Assembly: GCA_003224085.1 (NCBI GenBank) | Contig: QHYK01000071.1 | Span: forward strand, 1 to 64,000 | Length of the DNA stretch: 64,000 nt | Source of the DNA: Acidobacteriota bacterium | Lineage (GTDB): Bacteria > Acidobacteriota > Terriglobia > Acidiferrales > UBA7541 | Direction: 5' to 3' | Shown here: positions 1 to 7,221 of the stretch, in pieces | How positions within the stretch are numbered: position 1 is the first letter of the stretch | Layout: every line of letters starts with the position of its first letter | Translations under genes and position numbers: made by a program | The notes under the pieces: model-generated | Told to the model about the DNA's origin: nothing | Seen by the model: the letters and a program-made list of their open reading frames with translations, nothing else | The model's database searches: none

Positions 1-100
1 CACGCTCGACGGCCCTTGCCGACAAACTCCTGGCTCGCGCCAGCGCCTGAAGTTGACTGCGGTCTTCCTCGCTTAGCTGAACGGGGGGTGCAATTCGCAT
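1..100 (-). CDS. IS630-type transposase, N-terminal fragment cut by window edge
   Basis: Only the first 33 residues are visible because the gene runs off the left edge. They begin MRIAPPVQLSEEDRSQLQAL and continue into a helix rich in Ala and Arg. This is the typical start of IS630/Tc1-like transposases, where a helix-turn-helix DNA-binding region precedes the DDE catalytic domain. A good ribosome binding site (GGAGG) lies about 6 bases before the ATG at 100. The catalytic part cannot be judged, so the copy may be intact or broken. It fits the accessory character of the left end of the window. Confidence 0.65.
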   Translation of the reverse strand, partial: MRIAPPVQLSEEDRSQLQALARARSLSARAVER

Positions 101-160
101 AAGCCGCCTCCATATTGTATTGGACGCGGCCCGATAATAAACGTCTCTATTTATGACGCA

Positions 161-367
161 CTACACTAGCAGCCCGAAAAGGTAAGCATCAGTGTCGTCT
201 GGGTCTCTTGCTGGGGGTCCAAAACGCCTCCAGAGGGACATGCCGACAAGAAGCCCACCGAATCCCAACAGACACGCCGTTATAAGGGAGAAGAGGACTG
301 CCGATGCACGTCTGCGTTGGAGAGAGTTCACCATTACGGGTAGCGTCCTGACGCCAGTATATGCCAT
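161..367 (-). CDS. Possible small membrane protein
   Basis: A 68-residue frame with one convincing hydrophobic segment (roughly residues 18 to 38, Leu/Ala/Gly/Ile rich) followed by WRRFGPP and an acidic tail. That pattern is typical of a single-pass membrane protein with a basic stop-transfer flank. The open frame extends further upstream, but that part looks non-coding and includes a peptide encoded by a simple repeat, so I chose the ATG at 367. No convincing ribosome binding site is seen and I recognise no family. It could be a chance open frame. Confidence 0.3.
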   Translation of the reverse strand: MAYTGVRTLPVMVNSLQRRRASAVLFSLITACLLGFGGLLVGMSLWRRFGPPARDPDDTDAYLFGLLV

Positions 368-526
368 CCCAATGCCCAAGTTTCCGACAACCCCGTTGGG
401 ACGTAGCCGCCCCGCGAAAGCGACCATGAGCGGTTCGCAGACCGATGGTCGAGGACAAACCTTGCGGTCGGTTCCGGCCAGGTTTATAGGATTCCAAATA
501 ACAACTCGATGAGGCATTCGATGAAG

Positions 527-553
527 AATTCGAGCAATTCGAGCAATTCGAGC
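527..553. repeat. Three tandem 9-bp repeats (AATTCGAGC)
   Basis: The 9-mer AATTCGAGC occurs three times head to tail. It is a short simple repeat in apparently non-coding DNA. Nothing else is recognisable between 368 and 783. Confidence 0.7.
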
Positions 554-783
554 AAGGCCCATTCCGCCACCGAGTCGAGAAGGGGTTTGGGCGACTCTTC
601 GAAGTACGTCAGGGGCGCGGTACGCATCGCAAGATTCCTTCAATAGCATTTACGCGGGGTAACGCGGGAATGTTGCGAGGAACAGGCGTAGGACCGATTT
701 CAGGGGCTTCCTTGCGTATTCCGGCGAAGGCGATCACCTATTCCGAGCTGATCCCGATCAGCGTTCCGGCCACTCGCCAAAAG

Positions 784-896
784 TGATCGGCTTCAGATCG
801 AGTTCCTGATCGGCATCAGTCCGGAACCGTGATCGGCATCACTTCGGACTGCTGATCGGGATGGCTTCGGACTCGTGATCGCCATGCCCCGGAATA
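784..896. repeat. Array of five 23-bp tandem repeats (left copy)
   Basis: Five imperfect units begin with TGATCGG or TGATCGC and share a core like GCATCA-N-TTCGGA. They start at 784, 807, 830, 853 and 876, and the array ends at CCCCGGAATA. A diverged copy in the same orientation lies at 63371 to 63484, and similarity extends about 40 bp upstream in both. The regular spacing suggests multiple protein-binding sites such as those at the ends of IS21-like elements, but no istA or istB gene is present. It is best called a relic of a transposon end or an unassigned repeat family. Confidence 0.7.
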
Positions 897-934
897 TGCA
901 GCTTCCTAAGGCCCGTGGTGGTAGGCTGGCGGGG

Positions 935-1150
935 ATGGAGCACATATTCGCCATATTCCATTGGCTAATCATTCTTGCTGTTTTCGGCAGCAGGAAGATT
1001 GCCGACCTGTTCAACAACTTTAGGGGCGGCGGTCGTGGCGGTGGGCCGCATCCACTTCCGGCAACGGGTGGCGTGGAGAGTTCCCGTGGTTCGGCCAACC
1101 CCAAAGAATCAAGACCAGTCGGCCCAGACAGAAGACAATGGCCGACGTAG
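935..1150 (+). CDS. TatA/Hcf106-like small protein with a short membrane helix
   Basis: A 71-residue protein. Residues 3 to 16 are hydrophobic (IFAIFHWLIILAVF), followed by GSRKIADLFNNF and a Gly-rich tail. This resembles TatA/MttA proteins, in which a short N-terminal helix is followed by an FGxxKLPEL-like hinge and an amphipathic helix. TatA forms the pore of the twin-arginine export system. Here the hydrophobic stretch looks a few residues shorter than usual and no tatC is near, so function is doubtful. The start is the ATG at 935; the upstream ribosome binding site is weak. It may be a stray paralogue or a decaying copy. Confidence 0.45.
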   Translation: MEHIFAIFHWLIILAVFGSRKIADLFNNFRGGGRGGGPHPLPATGGVESSRGSANPKESRPVGPDRRQWPT

Positions 1151-1189
1151 CGCGGCATAATACCCTTTGGGAACTATTTTAGTGTGGGC

Positions 1190-1410
1190 ATGAGACTGGT
1201 TCCGAAGAATTGGGATGAATATAATCCTGTCCTCGTAATGATGGGAGGGGGTTTCGTGTTCGTTGGTGGCTATGCGTTGTCCTTTAAGGGCCACTAATCA
1301 TTTGGCTAGTTTGCGGAATCTTTGCCATCCCCGTTGCGATAGGCGCAATAGTCCTCGTCAGGCAGTTTCAGCTTCGGAGAAGGCAACGGACTCGAAAGAA
1401 TTCAACCTGA
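1190..1410 (+). pseudogene. Small two-helix membrane protein split by a frameshift
   Basis: The first part, from the ATG at 1190, reads MRLVPKNWDEYNP and then a Gly/Val-rich hydrophobic stretch, stopping at 1297. The next frame, from 1288, gives a second hydrophobic helix (IIWLVCGIFAIPVAIG) and a strongly basic tail (RRRQRTRKNS), stopping at 1410. One extra G in the GGG run at 1288 to 1290 would join them into a protein of about 73 residues with two membrane segments. Either the gene is broken or the base is a sequencing error. The family is not recognised. Confidence 0.45.
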
Positions 1411-1444
1411 CACAACATCCCGCAAGAACCGCGTCAAAACCGTC

Positions 1445-1533
1445 CGTTTTTGGCGCACTTATTGTTAAACAAAAACCCCGCCGAATCCAAAGGACTTAGC
1501 GGGCGGTTTCGGAAGGACGTTTTTGGCGCACTT
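1445..1533. repeat. 16-bp direct repeats flanking the recombinase terminator
   Basis: The 16-mer CGTTTTTGGCGCACTT occurs at 1445 to 1460 and again at 1518 to 1533, both copies followed by a similar TTGTTAA tail. The pair brackets the hairpin downstream of the serine recombinase gene. It may be a small duplication or a pair of recombination half-sites. Exact identity over 16 bases makes chance unlikely. Confidence 0.6.
1471..1503 (-). terminator. Rho-independent terminator of the recombinase gene
   Basis: On the minus strand CCCGCTAAGTCC pairs with GGATTCGGCGGG across a TTT loop (wobbles and one mismatch), followed by GTTTTTGTTT. It sits about 32 bases after the recombinase stop codon. Confidence 0.65.
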
Positions 1534-1534
1534 G

Positions 1535-2119
1535 TTAAGCAGGAGACGCCAGCAGGCGACGCACGGAACCGTCACCGATGCCGAGTTGACGGCCAATCGC
1601 TCGCAGGGAGTGTCCCTGGGCTTTCAGGCGAGCAATCTCCGCAGGTTGGACCTGGAGCCGTGGTCGACCGATTTGACGGCCCTTGGACCGAGCAATGGCG
1701 AGTCCAGCCTTGGTACGCTCCGACAGCCGGACACGCTCTTGTTTCGCAATAACGGCCAGGATCCCGATTACCGCGTCTTTAAAGATGCCGCACGAATCCA
1801 GGTATTGCTCCGTGAAGCTTTTATAGCCCACACCGTAGGATGTGAGCCTGTTGAGATGCTGTAGGGTTTCCAGGACGCCTTCACGCGATAGGCGGTCGAG
1901 AGACCAGAACAAGACTAGGTCGAACTTTCGGCGGCTCGCGTCGGCAAACATTGCTTGGAATTGAGCACGGTCAGCGGTTCCGCCAGTCTCGCGGTCAATG
2001 TATTCGCGTGTGATTTGCCAGCCTTGTTTCGCGGCAAAATCTCGCAGTTGGACAAGCTGGTTTTCTGTTTCCTGGCCCTTATCCTTGGTGGATACACGGG
2101 CATAGAGAGCGATTTTCAT
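1535..2119 (-). CDS. Serine recombinase (resolvase/invertase family)
   Basis: A 194-residue site-specific recombinase of the Tn3 resolvase/DNA invertase type. It begins MKIALYARVSTKDKGQ, with the nucleophile at Ser10 in the ARVS motif. The catalytic domain (about 1 to 140) contains DRLSRE and a late KQERVRLSERTKAG region, followed by a C-terminal helix-turn-helix (about 155 to 190) with GRPR and SLRAIGRQLGIGDGSVRRLL. Length matches the family. Its ATG overlaps the stop of the upstream small gene by four bases, so the two form one operon driven by the promoter at 2293 to 2321. It could resolve cointegrates or invert a nearby segment; no clear res site was identified. Confidence 0.9.
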   Translation of the reverse strand: MKIALYARVSTKDKGQETENQLVQLRDFAAKQGWQITREYIDRETGGTADRAQFQAMFADASRRKFDLVLFWSLDRLSREGVLETLQHLNRLTSYGVGYKSFTEQYLDSCGIFKDAVIGILAVIAKQERVRLSERTKAGLAIARSKGRQIGRPRLQVQPAEIARLKAQGHSLRAIGRQLGIGDGSVRRLLASPA

Positions 2120-2286
2120 TGTTCACCTCGAAGGCCAACCTTGAGCCTGATGTAGTCGCTAACAGATAACCGGGCTTTCTCTGCCGCTTGTTCGAGCAAT
2201 TTGTGCTCGGCAGGTGTAAGCCGGAGAGCGACCAGATGGCTGGACCGTTCTTTCGCCATTTTCTTCGGCCTGCCCATCTTTGCCAT
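2116..2286 (-). CDS. Small ribbon-helix-helix-like DNA-binding protein
   Basis: A 56-residue basic protein starting MAKMGRPKKMAKERSS. It contains LVALRLTPAEHKLLEQAA followed by LSVSDYIRLKVG. The order of a beta strand (VALRLT), a helix and a second helix with SVSDYIR is that of ribbon-helix-helix proteins such as CopG, MobC and ParD. Its stop overlaps the recombinase ATG (ATGA). The start is fixed by a near-consensus promoter whose predicted transcription start falls on the ATG, so the mRNA is probably leaderless. A role as autoregulator of the recombinase operon is plausible but inferred only from position. Confidence 0.65.
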   Translation of the reverse strand: MAKMGRPKKMAKERSSHLVALRLTPAEHKLLEQAAEKARLSVSDYIRLKVGLRGEQ

Positions 2287-2292
2287 ATTTTA

Positions 2293-2321
2293 TGTATAAC
2301 AAATAGTCGGCAAGCTGTCAA
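2293..2321 (-). promoter_or_regulatory. Sigma-70 promoter for the recombinase operon, leaderless start
   Basis: On the minus strand TTGACA (2321 to 2316), a 17-bp spacer and TATACA (2298 to 2293). Only six bases separate the -10 box from the ATG at 2286, so transcription should start at or next to the start codon. Confidence 0.75.
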
Positions 2322-2597
2322 CAGAAATCCGCAACATTTCTAAGAAAATCCGCAACCCAATCTATCGAGGTTTGGTCGGGCGAACATTGATCGTTTACCG
2401 AAGACCGTGGAGCATCCGGGCCGTTCGGATGAAGTCTTATCGAAAAAATTTCCGAGAAAGCTTTAGGGTCCCCTTTCGAGGAGGTGGGAGTCCGGCAGTG
2501 GCGGTCGCCCCCGGCCCCTGGCTTCCGTTCGTCGCAAACGACCTGATGCGAAAAATTTGGATAAATCGTCCGGTAACAACGGACGAAGAGAGGAGTG

Positions 2598-3017
2598 ATG
2601 ACAGAATGGTGCTCGACCTGTTCCTACAACCGGGTAGAACCAGGCAGAACGAAGTGCGCTGCTTGCCGAACGCGAGAATGGCGAGAGAAGAACCCGGAGA
2701 AGCAGCTAGAGCAGTACGAGACGGACAGGCTAAAGCGATTTGGAGTTGACTCTTACTGGTACGACGAGAAGCTTGCGGAGCAGCACGGGGTTTGCGCTAT
2801 TTGCGGCAAACCAGAGACTGCAAAGCGAAACGGGAAAGTCTTGCGCTTGTCCGTGGACCACGACCATAAGACAGGAAAACCACGCAGTTTGCTCTGTGCG
2901 GGTTGTAATCGTGGTATCGGCCTATTTGGGGAGGACCCGCAGCGACTTGAGGCAGCAGCGCGCTATTTGCGGCAACACCAAGACAGCCCGACAGCCACAG
3001 TCACGTCAACGAGGTAG
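2598..3017 (+). CDS. Recombination endonuclease VII-like HNH nuclease
   Basis: About 139 residues. The N-terminal part carries two CxxC pairs (CSTC and CAAC) in a short zinc-binding head. The core has CAICGK, then LSVDHDHKTGKPRSLLCAGCN and GIGLFGEDP. The DHDH-TGK-RSLLC-CN-GIGLF series is diagnostic of the phage T4 endonuclease VII family (Pfam Endonuclease_7), which cleaves Holliday junctions and branched DNA. Such genes are common in prophages and mobile islands. A GTG at 2595 is an alternative start; the GAGAGGAG stretch just upstream serves either. It lies between the recombinase operon and a tRNA fragment, consistent with remains of an integrated element. Confidence 0.85.
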   Translation: MTEWCSTCSYNRVEPGRTKCAACRTREWREKNPEKQLEQYETDRLKRFGVDSYWYDEKLAEQHGVCAICGKPETAKRNGKVLRLSVDHDHKTGKPRSLLCAGCNRGIGLFGEDPQRLEAAARYLRQHQDSPTATVTSTR

Positions 3018-3104
3018 CCGCGTGAAGGTCACGTAAAGTTTTCCCAATCCGAATCGGGGAAGTGCCCAATGCCCATCAAAGCGAGGCGCAGGTAGAGATT
3101 TTGA

Positions 3105-3149
3105 TGGACGTGAAGGGATTCGGACCCCCGCCCCTGCTTGCAAAGCAGG
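3105..3149 (-). tRNA. tRNA-Ala(TGC)-like 3' fragment, probable attachment-site remnant
   Basis: The minus strand reads CCTGCTTTGCAAGCAGG, a perfect anticodon arm with TGC in the loop. GGGGGTCCGAATCCC, a T-arm-like segment, follows, and then a 3' end ending in TCCA. No D-arm or matching acceptor strand precedes it, so this is not a working tRNA. A 3' half of a tRNA is the usual footprint left at one border of an integrative element. Confidence 0.5.
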
Positions 3150-3779
3150 TTGGGAAAAACACTAAATGCTTTCGCTGGTGTCGCTTACACGGAAAACCGA
3201 CAAAATTCCCGCTCCCCAATTGTCCCGAAGTTGTGCCGAACGTTCCGAGCGTCCTCAGTATGCTTTTTGATGTCGCATCGCTCTCCTCTGCGGTCTCCTC
3301 AGTTCACCCACAAGTCCGGCTCCGGCTGCGCAGGCATGTCGAATGATTTCTGAAGCCCTACTCGTATTTGCGCTCGAAACCCGGCCCCTAACGCAGCGGC
3401 CCTGCCTCCGATCCCGATCTTACCTGGGTACAACCAAGAGAAAAGTTGGGTGGACCAAGGGTGCAATTTGGGTGTTTTGGAAGTCAGGCTCAATTTGTGG
3501 GGGCTGTGTTTACGCCGCGTGCAGCTTCCTTCTCTTGGCCCACGCCGCTTTGATCGTAGCCTTGTGCGCAGCCGAGATATGCCGACCTTTCAGCGCGTGC
3601 TTCTTGCGCCCGTTGCGGCTGCGCCCGATGCAGCTATTCCCACCGCCGAGTGCAGAGATCCCAGAACGCAGAGTCCAAGCAGTAGAAATCGGTCTTCCTC
3701 TGTTTTCCTCTCGCTTGCTCCTGACCTGCAGAAAAGCTTAAGATTTAACGTGTTCGAGCTGCATCAACGGAGTTCATTT
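3150..3779. other. No recognisable gene
   Basis: Open frames in this stretch have no homology I recognise and no ribosome binding sites. It is most likely degraded or intergenic DNA upstream of the thioredoxin-like gene. Confidence 0.4.
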
Positions 3780-4334
3780 ATGTCCGCAAAGAACATCCCG
3801 CGAAGACTTGCAAGATGGGCGGTCGTGGCATTTGTTGCGGCTGTGTTATACGTCTTCATCACGCCGTGGTATCGACAGGGCGAACCGTCTATTGCTGGGA
3901 AGAAGGCCGAAGACTTTCCCCTCACCGTTGCAGGAAAGCAGACTCGACTCTCCGCGTTTAGAGGAAAAGTCGTTGTTCTCAACTTTTGGGCATCTTGGTG
4001 CGGTTCCTGCGTGGAAGAGATGCCAGACTTGGACCGTCTTCAAGCGCGGATCCGCTCACGTGGTGGTATTGTCCTAGCCGTTAGTGTGGATGAGAACTGT
4101 GGTAACTACGAAGACTTCCTGAAGAATTATCCTGTACGATTTTCGACTGCCTGCGAGCCGACGAACAAAGTTCCGTTGCACTACCTCTACTCCGGCCCTT
4201 TGGATGATGGCCAGATTCCCGAAACCTATATCATCGACCGTGAAGGACGCATTGTGCGAAAGGTTATTGGTCCGCAGCAATGGGACTCCGCAGCAATGAA
4301 CTCTTATTTTGATTCCATTCTGGCCGCTTCTTGA
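3780..4334 (+). CDS. TlpA/ResA-like membrane-anchored thioredoxin
   Basis: A 184-residue protein with an N-terminal membrane anchor (about 11 to 28) and a thioredoxin fold. FRGKVVVLNFWASWCGSC holds the redox-active Cys74 and Cys77, and the cis-Pro region is IPETYIID. This is the TlpA/ResA/AhpC-TSA layout of extracytoplasmic thiol-disulfide oxidoreductases, which reduce cytochrome c apoproteins or other exported thiols. The ATG at 3780 has GGAG seven bases upstream. A longer open frame upstream is not coding-like. The gene stands alone and ends directly against a tRNA-Leu remnant on the other strand. Confidence 0.88.
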   Translation: MSAKNIPRRLARWAVVAFVAAVLYVFITPWYRQGEPSIAGKKAEDFPLTVAGKQTRLSAFRGKVVVLNFWASWCGSCVEEMPDLDRLQARIRSRGGIVLAVSVDENCGNYEDFLKNYPVRFSTACEPTNKVPLHYLYSGPLDDGQIPETYIIDREGRIVRKVIGPQQWDSAAMNSYFDSILAAS

Positions 4335-4401
4335 CTCAACCTCTACGCCTTTCGGGACACGGGCCTAAGCCGTGCGCGTCTGGCAGTTCCGCCACAGCCG
4401 G
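4335..4401 (-). tRNA. tRNA-Leu(TAG) remnant, 5' two-thirds only
   Basis: On the minus strand TGGCGGAACTGCCAGACGCG is a leucine-type D-arm region. CACGG and CCGTG then form a perfect anticodon stem around CTTAGGC, anticodon TAG, and a variable arm CCCGAAAGG follows. The T-arm is lost: GAGGTT runs into the end of the TlpA gene. It is a truncated gene or att-site scar, not a functional tRNA. Its 5' end overlaps the first 17-bp repeat. Confidence 0.6.
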
Positions 4402-4445
4402 ATTCCTAACGCAGCCGGATTCCTAACGCAGCCGGATTCCTAACG
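4395..4445. repeat. Three exact 17-bp tandem repeats
   Basis: CAGCCGGATTCCTAACG is repeated exactly at 4395, 4412 and 4429, with a partial fourth copy. The first unit overlaps the 5' end of the tRNA-Leu remnant, so replication slippage probably copied the edge of the tRNA. From 4451 to 4740 no gene was recognised. Confidence 0.75.
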
Positions 4446-4904
4446 CAGCCTGACATTTCACCAGATGACTTCTCAGCTTCCCCGCGTCAACGCTCGCATC
4501 AGAACACGCATAGAAAATGCTTTGTCGCTTTCGAGCAGGAACCACGACGCCGTCTTATGCTGCGCTGATTCCGGCTCTCTCAAGGTAAGGTCATGTATGA
4601 AAGCCAGAATAGCATCCGCGTTAAGGGCCGTCGTTGACTGTGCCGTTCGCGGCGAATTTGAACAACGGATGAGGGAGGCCGGGTATGCTTCTCACGTTCA
4701 GCGATTGTATCATTAGTTCTTCCAAAGACTTCAATGGACGCTGGTTCAGGTAGTGGGCTAATTGTGTGTTGCTGCCCCCGGCCAGGTGTCTCCCGCCTTT
4801 TTCCGCGTCCGAAACACGCGGATGGTAGAGCGCAAGCGCCTAATCCGCTCCTTGGCATCTGCGATTGCGGTATCCCAACCAGACTGGTTTTGCTTTCTTT
4901 CGTC

Positions 4905-4934
4905 TTGACATTTGTAATAGGCATTGTCTATAAT
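4905..4934 (+). promoter_or_regulatory. Near-perfect sigma-70 promoter, leaderless start
   Basis: TTGACA (4905 to 4910), an 18-bp spacer and TATAAT (4929 to 4934). The ATG follows six bases later at 4941, so the mRNA is probably leaderless. It lies inside the IS element. Confidence 0.75.
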
Positions 4935-4940
4935 CTTGTT

Positions 4941-5504
4941 ATGGACACAAAGAAGAAAAGTACCGATTACTTCAAGCTGGTGCAAAAGGAGTTTGCCAAG
5001 CTTGAGAAACTTCGCCAACGGCGCGATGACCTCGACGTTGAAATCGCAAAGGCAAAACAATTCATAGCGGCAACAGCAAATATGCTGAATGACCGCCAGC
5101 GTGACATTGTGCTTCAACTTATGGGCACAATTGAGGCGGGCAAAATGATAGCGGAAGCTGGCCTCACAGAGGCGATTAGAAGTGTGCTTAAGAAAAACTA
5201 CAAACGGTGGCTTACAGTCACGCAAGTCAGAGATAGATTGGAATCTGCGGGTTTTGACTTTAGCAGCTACAAATCGAGTCCGCTTGCTTCCATTTCGACA
5301 ACCCTGAAGCGATTCAAAGCCGAGGACGTTGAAACAGCCGAGATTGACGGTGTCGCGGCATATCGTTGGATTGGAAAGATTCTCGGCACAGAATCGTCTA
5401 AGGGCTCGGCGTTTTATGGAGAACCGGCGAGAATGGGAACGCTGGCCGAAATGGGGAATCTTGCGAAATTTGTCGAGCAGTGGACCAATATGGGTAAGAA
5501 ATGA
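4941..5504 (+). CDS. Coiled-coil plus winged-helix protein, IS passenger gene
   Basis: A 187-residue protein. Residues 8 to 45 are highly charged and helical (KLEKLRQRRDDLDVEI), probably a coiled coil. Residues about 75 to 140 (LTEAIRSVLKK, WLTVTQVRDRLESAGFD, LASISTTLKRF, AYRWIG) form a winged helix-turn-helix of the kind often found in restriction-linked or regulatory proteins. The start is fixed by a consensus promoter ending six bases before the ATG. It lies inside the terminal repeats of the IS1-type element, upstream of and in the same direction as the transposase, so it moves with it. Its role is unknown; it could regulate transposition or be cargo. Confidence 0.75.
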   Translation: MDTKKKSTDYFKLVQKEFAKLEKLRQRRDDLDVEIAKAKQFIAATANMLNDRQRDIVLQLMGTIEAGKMIAEAGLTEAIRSVLKKNYKRWLTVTQVRDRLESAGFDFSSYKSSPLASISTTLKRFKAEDVETAEIDGVAAYRWIGKILGTESSKGSAFYGEPARMGTLAEMGNLAKFVEQWTNMGKK

Positions 5505-5627
5505 AAGTGCCCCGCCGCTAGTTTCAGCTAACGGCGAGGCTGAATTCAAGAGCGGACGAAGCCCGCACTCGAACCCGAGACTTTGATTGTCGGGCTTCTC
5601 CCTCAGAAAGACAAGAGGAGAAGCCAC

Positions 5628-6638
5628 ATGACCTGCCTGAGATGTAAGCACGCCGAAGCAAAGCGGTTTGGAACCTACGGACGCAAGAGAATCCAGCGGT
5701 ATCGCTGCCCTGCCTGCAATTCGACGTTCTCTGAGCCGCGCCAGCGGCCTCTTGGACGCCACTACACCGATCCCGCGACAGCGGCGCGAATCGTCAACCT
5801 CTCGCTGGAAGGAATGAGCGTTCGCGCCATTTCCCGAGTGACTGGCGTTCACAAGGGAACGATTCTCTCGCTGCTCCTCACAATTGGCGACAACTGCCGA
5901 AACCTCTTCGACAAGCGAGTGCGCGGCATCCGTCCGCGATTCGTGCAGGCCGATGAACTCTGGACATTCGTTCACACAAAAGAGGCGCATCTGTACGGCG
6001 ATACTCCTACGGAGTGGGGCGACCAGTACATTTGGATGGCGATTGACAGCGAAACAAAAATGGTTTTGTCCTACCTCATTGCGAAACGCGAGGGCACCAG
6101 CGCCTATGCGTTCATCCGAGACCTGAGCAAACGAATCACCGGGAGATTTCAGCTTACGACGGACGGTCTCCGTAGTTATGTTCCCGCCGTCGAAGAATAT
6201 TTCGGACCCGATGTTGATTTCGCTCAACTCGTGAAGTTGTACGGAACGAGTGACGGAGAAGGGCCAGACTGGTATCAGCCGTCGAAAGTCACGGCAACCA
6301 TTCCCGTCGTAATCAGCGGAGACCCGGACGAATCGCGCATCAGCACGTCGCACGTCGAACGCGCCAATCTGAGCGTGCGGACGCATCTGCGACGCTTCAC
6401 TCGCTTGAGTCTCGGATTCAGCAAAACAGTTGAGGCCTGGGATGGAAGCGGGAATCGCAGACCACATCTGGACCGTTCAAGAGCTTCTCGAATGCGCCGC
6501 TTAATCACATGGCTTGCCATCCACATCCGTCCGCCACCACCCATCAACACACAATTAGCCCACTACCCTGGTTCACGGTTTGTCCTTCCTAGGCGCGAAA
6601 GGAAACGCGATCTTCCAAATCGCATCGCTCCACTTTGA
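5628..6638 (+). pseudogene. IS1-family transposase with C-terminal deletion and frameshift
   Basis: The start MTCLRCKHAEAKRFG has a GAGGAG ribosome binding site. An N-terminal zinc ribbon (CLRC, CPAC) and a helix-turn-helix (MSVRAISRVTGVHKGTI) precede a DDE domain with Asp in VQADELW, Asp in TTDGLRSY and Glu in HVERANLSVR, as in IS1-type enzymes. After LSLGFSK the frame changes. The expected tail is still present in another frame as MEAGIADHIWTVQELL, ending at 6504, but about 25 to 30 residues between are missing. The present frame reads out through the right inverted repeat to 6638. All catalytic residues survive, but activity is doubtful. Confidence 0.8.
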
Positions 6639-6821
6639 CGGGAGAAGCCACATGATTAGGAAAAAGAACAGCCAGAACGCCAGCAATGGTCCGAGGAAGG
6701 ATTCTATTGGACCTGGAGGCTGGCAGTCCGGGCAAGGCGGAAGCGGCGGGTAAGCCTCGTTAACGCGAGCCTGAGGGTTAGGGGCGCATCGTGTTAACGC
6801 ACGGTGCGTCCCGCTCACCAA
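6573..6821 (-). CDS. Hypothetical single-pass membrane protein
   Basis: An 82-residue frame: a Pro/Cys-rich head (PPLPPCPDCQPPGP), one strong hydrophobic helix (FLGPLLAFWLFFFLIMWLL) and a basic end (FAPRKDKP). The start at 6821 is uncertain; a later start near the Pro-rich part is possible. Its stop lies within the target duplication of the IS element, so the element inserted right at its 3' end and may have altered the last residues. No family is recognised. Confidence 0.4.
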   Translation of the reverse strand: MVSGTHRALTRCAPNPQARVNEAYPPLPPCPDCQPPGPIESFLGPLLAFWLFFFLIMWLLPSKWSDAIWKIAFPFAPRKDKP

Positions 6822-6867
6822 CGCTATCGCTCAGGTGTTGTGGAAGTCAATCCATCTGTGGTTTTCG

Positions 6868-7107
6868 TTACGTGGTTCCGCAGGTTCGTCCAGAGTTTTG
6901 AAACCGTCCCATATTTTGCAACATAATTACGACTACAAGCATTATGATGACCGCGCCGAGCATGAAAATGATCTTTTCTGAGTTGGGATGTTGCTGAACT
7001 ATCTGGACTGTAGTTGTTGGCGCTGGTATAGGTTCCGGCGCAGGCTCCAAATCTTTCTTGGTGATCGGACCCGGAGCAAAACCATAAGTGACGATTTCGG
7101 TTGCCAT
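6868..7107 (-). CDS. Hypothetical small membrane protein
   Basis: 79 residues: a Pro-rich N-terminus (EPAPEPIPAPTTT), then one hydrophobic helix (IIFMLGAVIIMLVVVIML) and a short basic tail. An AGGGAG ribosome binding site lies about nine bases before the ATG at 7107. The pattern suggests an N-out or N-in single-pass protein with a flexible Pro linker. The family is not recognised and no partner is evident nearby. Confidence 0.55.
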   Translation of the reverse strand: MATEIVTYGFAPGPITKKDLEPAPEPIPAPTTTVQIVQQHPNSEKIIFMLGAVIIMLVVVIMLQNMGRFQNSGRTCGTT

Positions 7108-7221
7108 TTCAAAACTCCCTGGGAGAAGCGTACCATGCCTCTTTTGAGACCTGTCAAGTGCTCGACGGCCTTTGTGAATTCGTTTTCTGCGAAAGAGTCG
7201 TGAGATCAGAATTCACAAAAA

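Larger units (their letters stand above)
4749..6567 (+). mobile_element. IS1-type insertion element with a passenger gene
   Basis: Perfect 23-bp terminal inverted repeats lie at 4749 to 4771 and 6545 to 6567; the left end starts GGTAGTGGGC. They are flanked by an exact 8-bp target duplication, CTGGTTCA, at 4741 to 4748 and 6568 to 6575. GG-starting ends and 8-bp duplications suit the IS1 family. The element is 1819 bp, about twice the usual length, because it holds a separate winged-helix gene before the transposase. Perfect ends and duplication indicate recent insertion, yet the transposase 3' end carries a deletion. Confidence 0.85.

Noticed and set aside
527-553. The short AATTCGAGC repeats as a CRISPR-like array
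   Set aside because: Units of nine bases with no spacers; no cas genes are present in the window.
3450-3779. N-terminal extension of the thioredoxin-like frame
   Set aside because: The composition is not coding-like, and a good ribosome binding site and membrane anchor start at 3780.
5562-5592. tRNA-like T-arm (GGGTTCGAGT) on the minus strand before the transposase
   Set aside because: The stems do not pair and the anticodon arm is not closed, so it is too weak to call a tRNA remnant.
4758-6467. A 569-codon open frame on the minus strand across the IS element
   Set aside because: It is antisense to two recognised genes (winged-helix protein and transposase) and shows no family motif.
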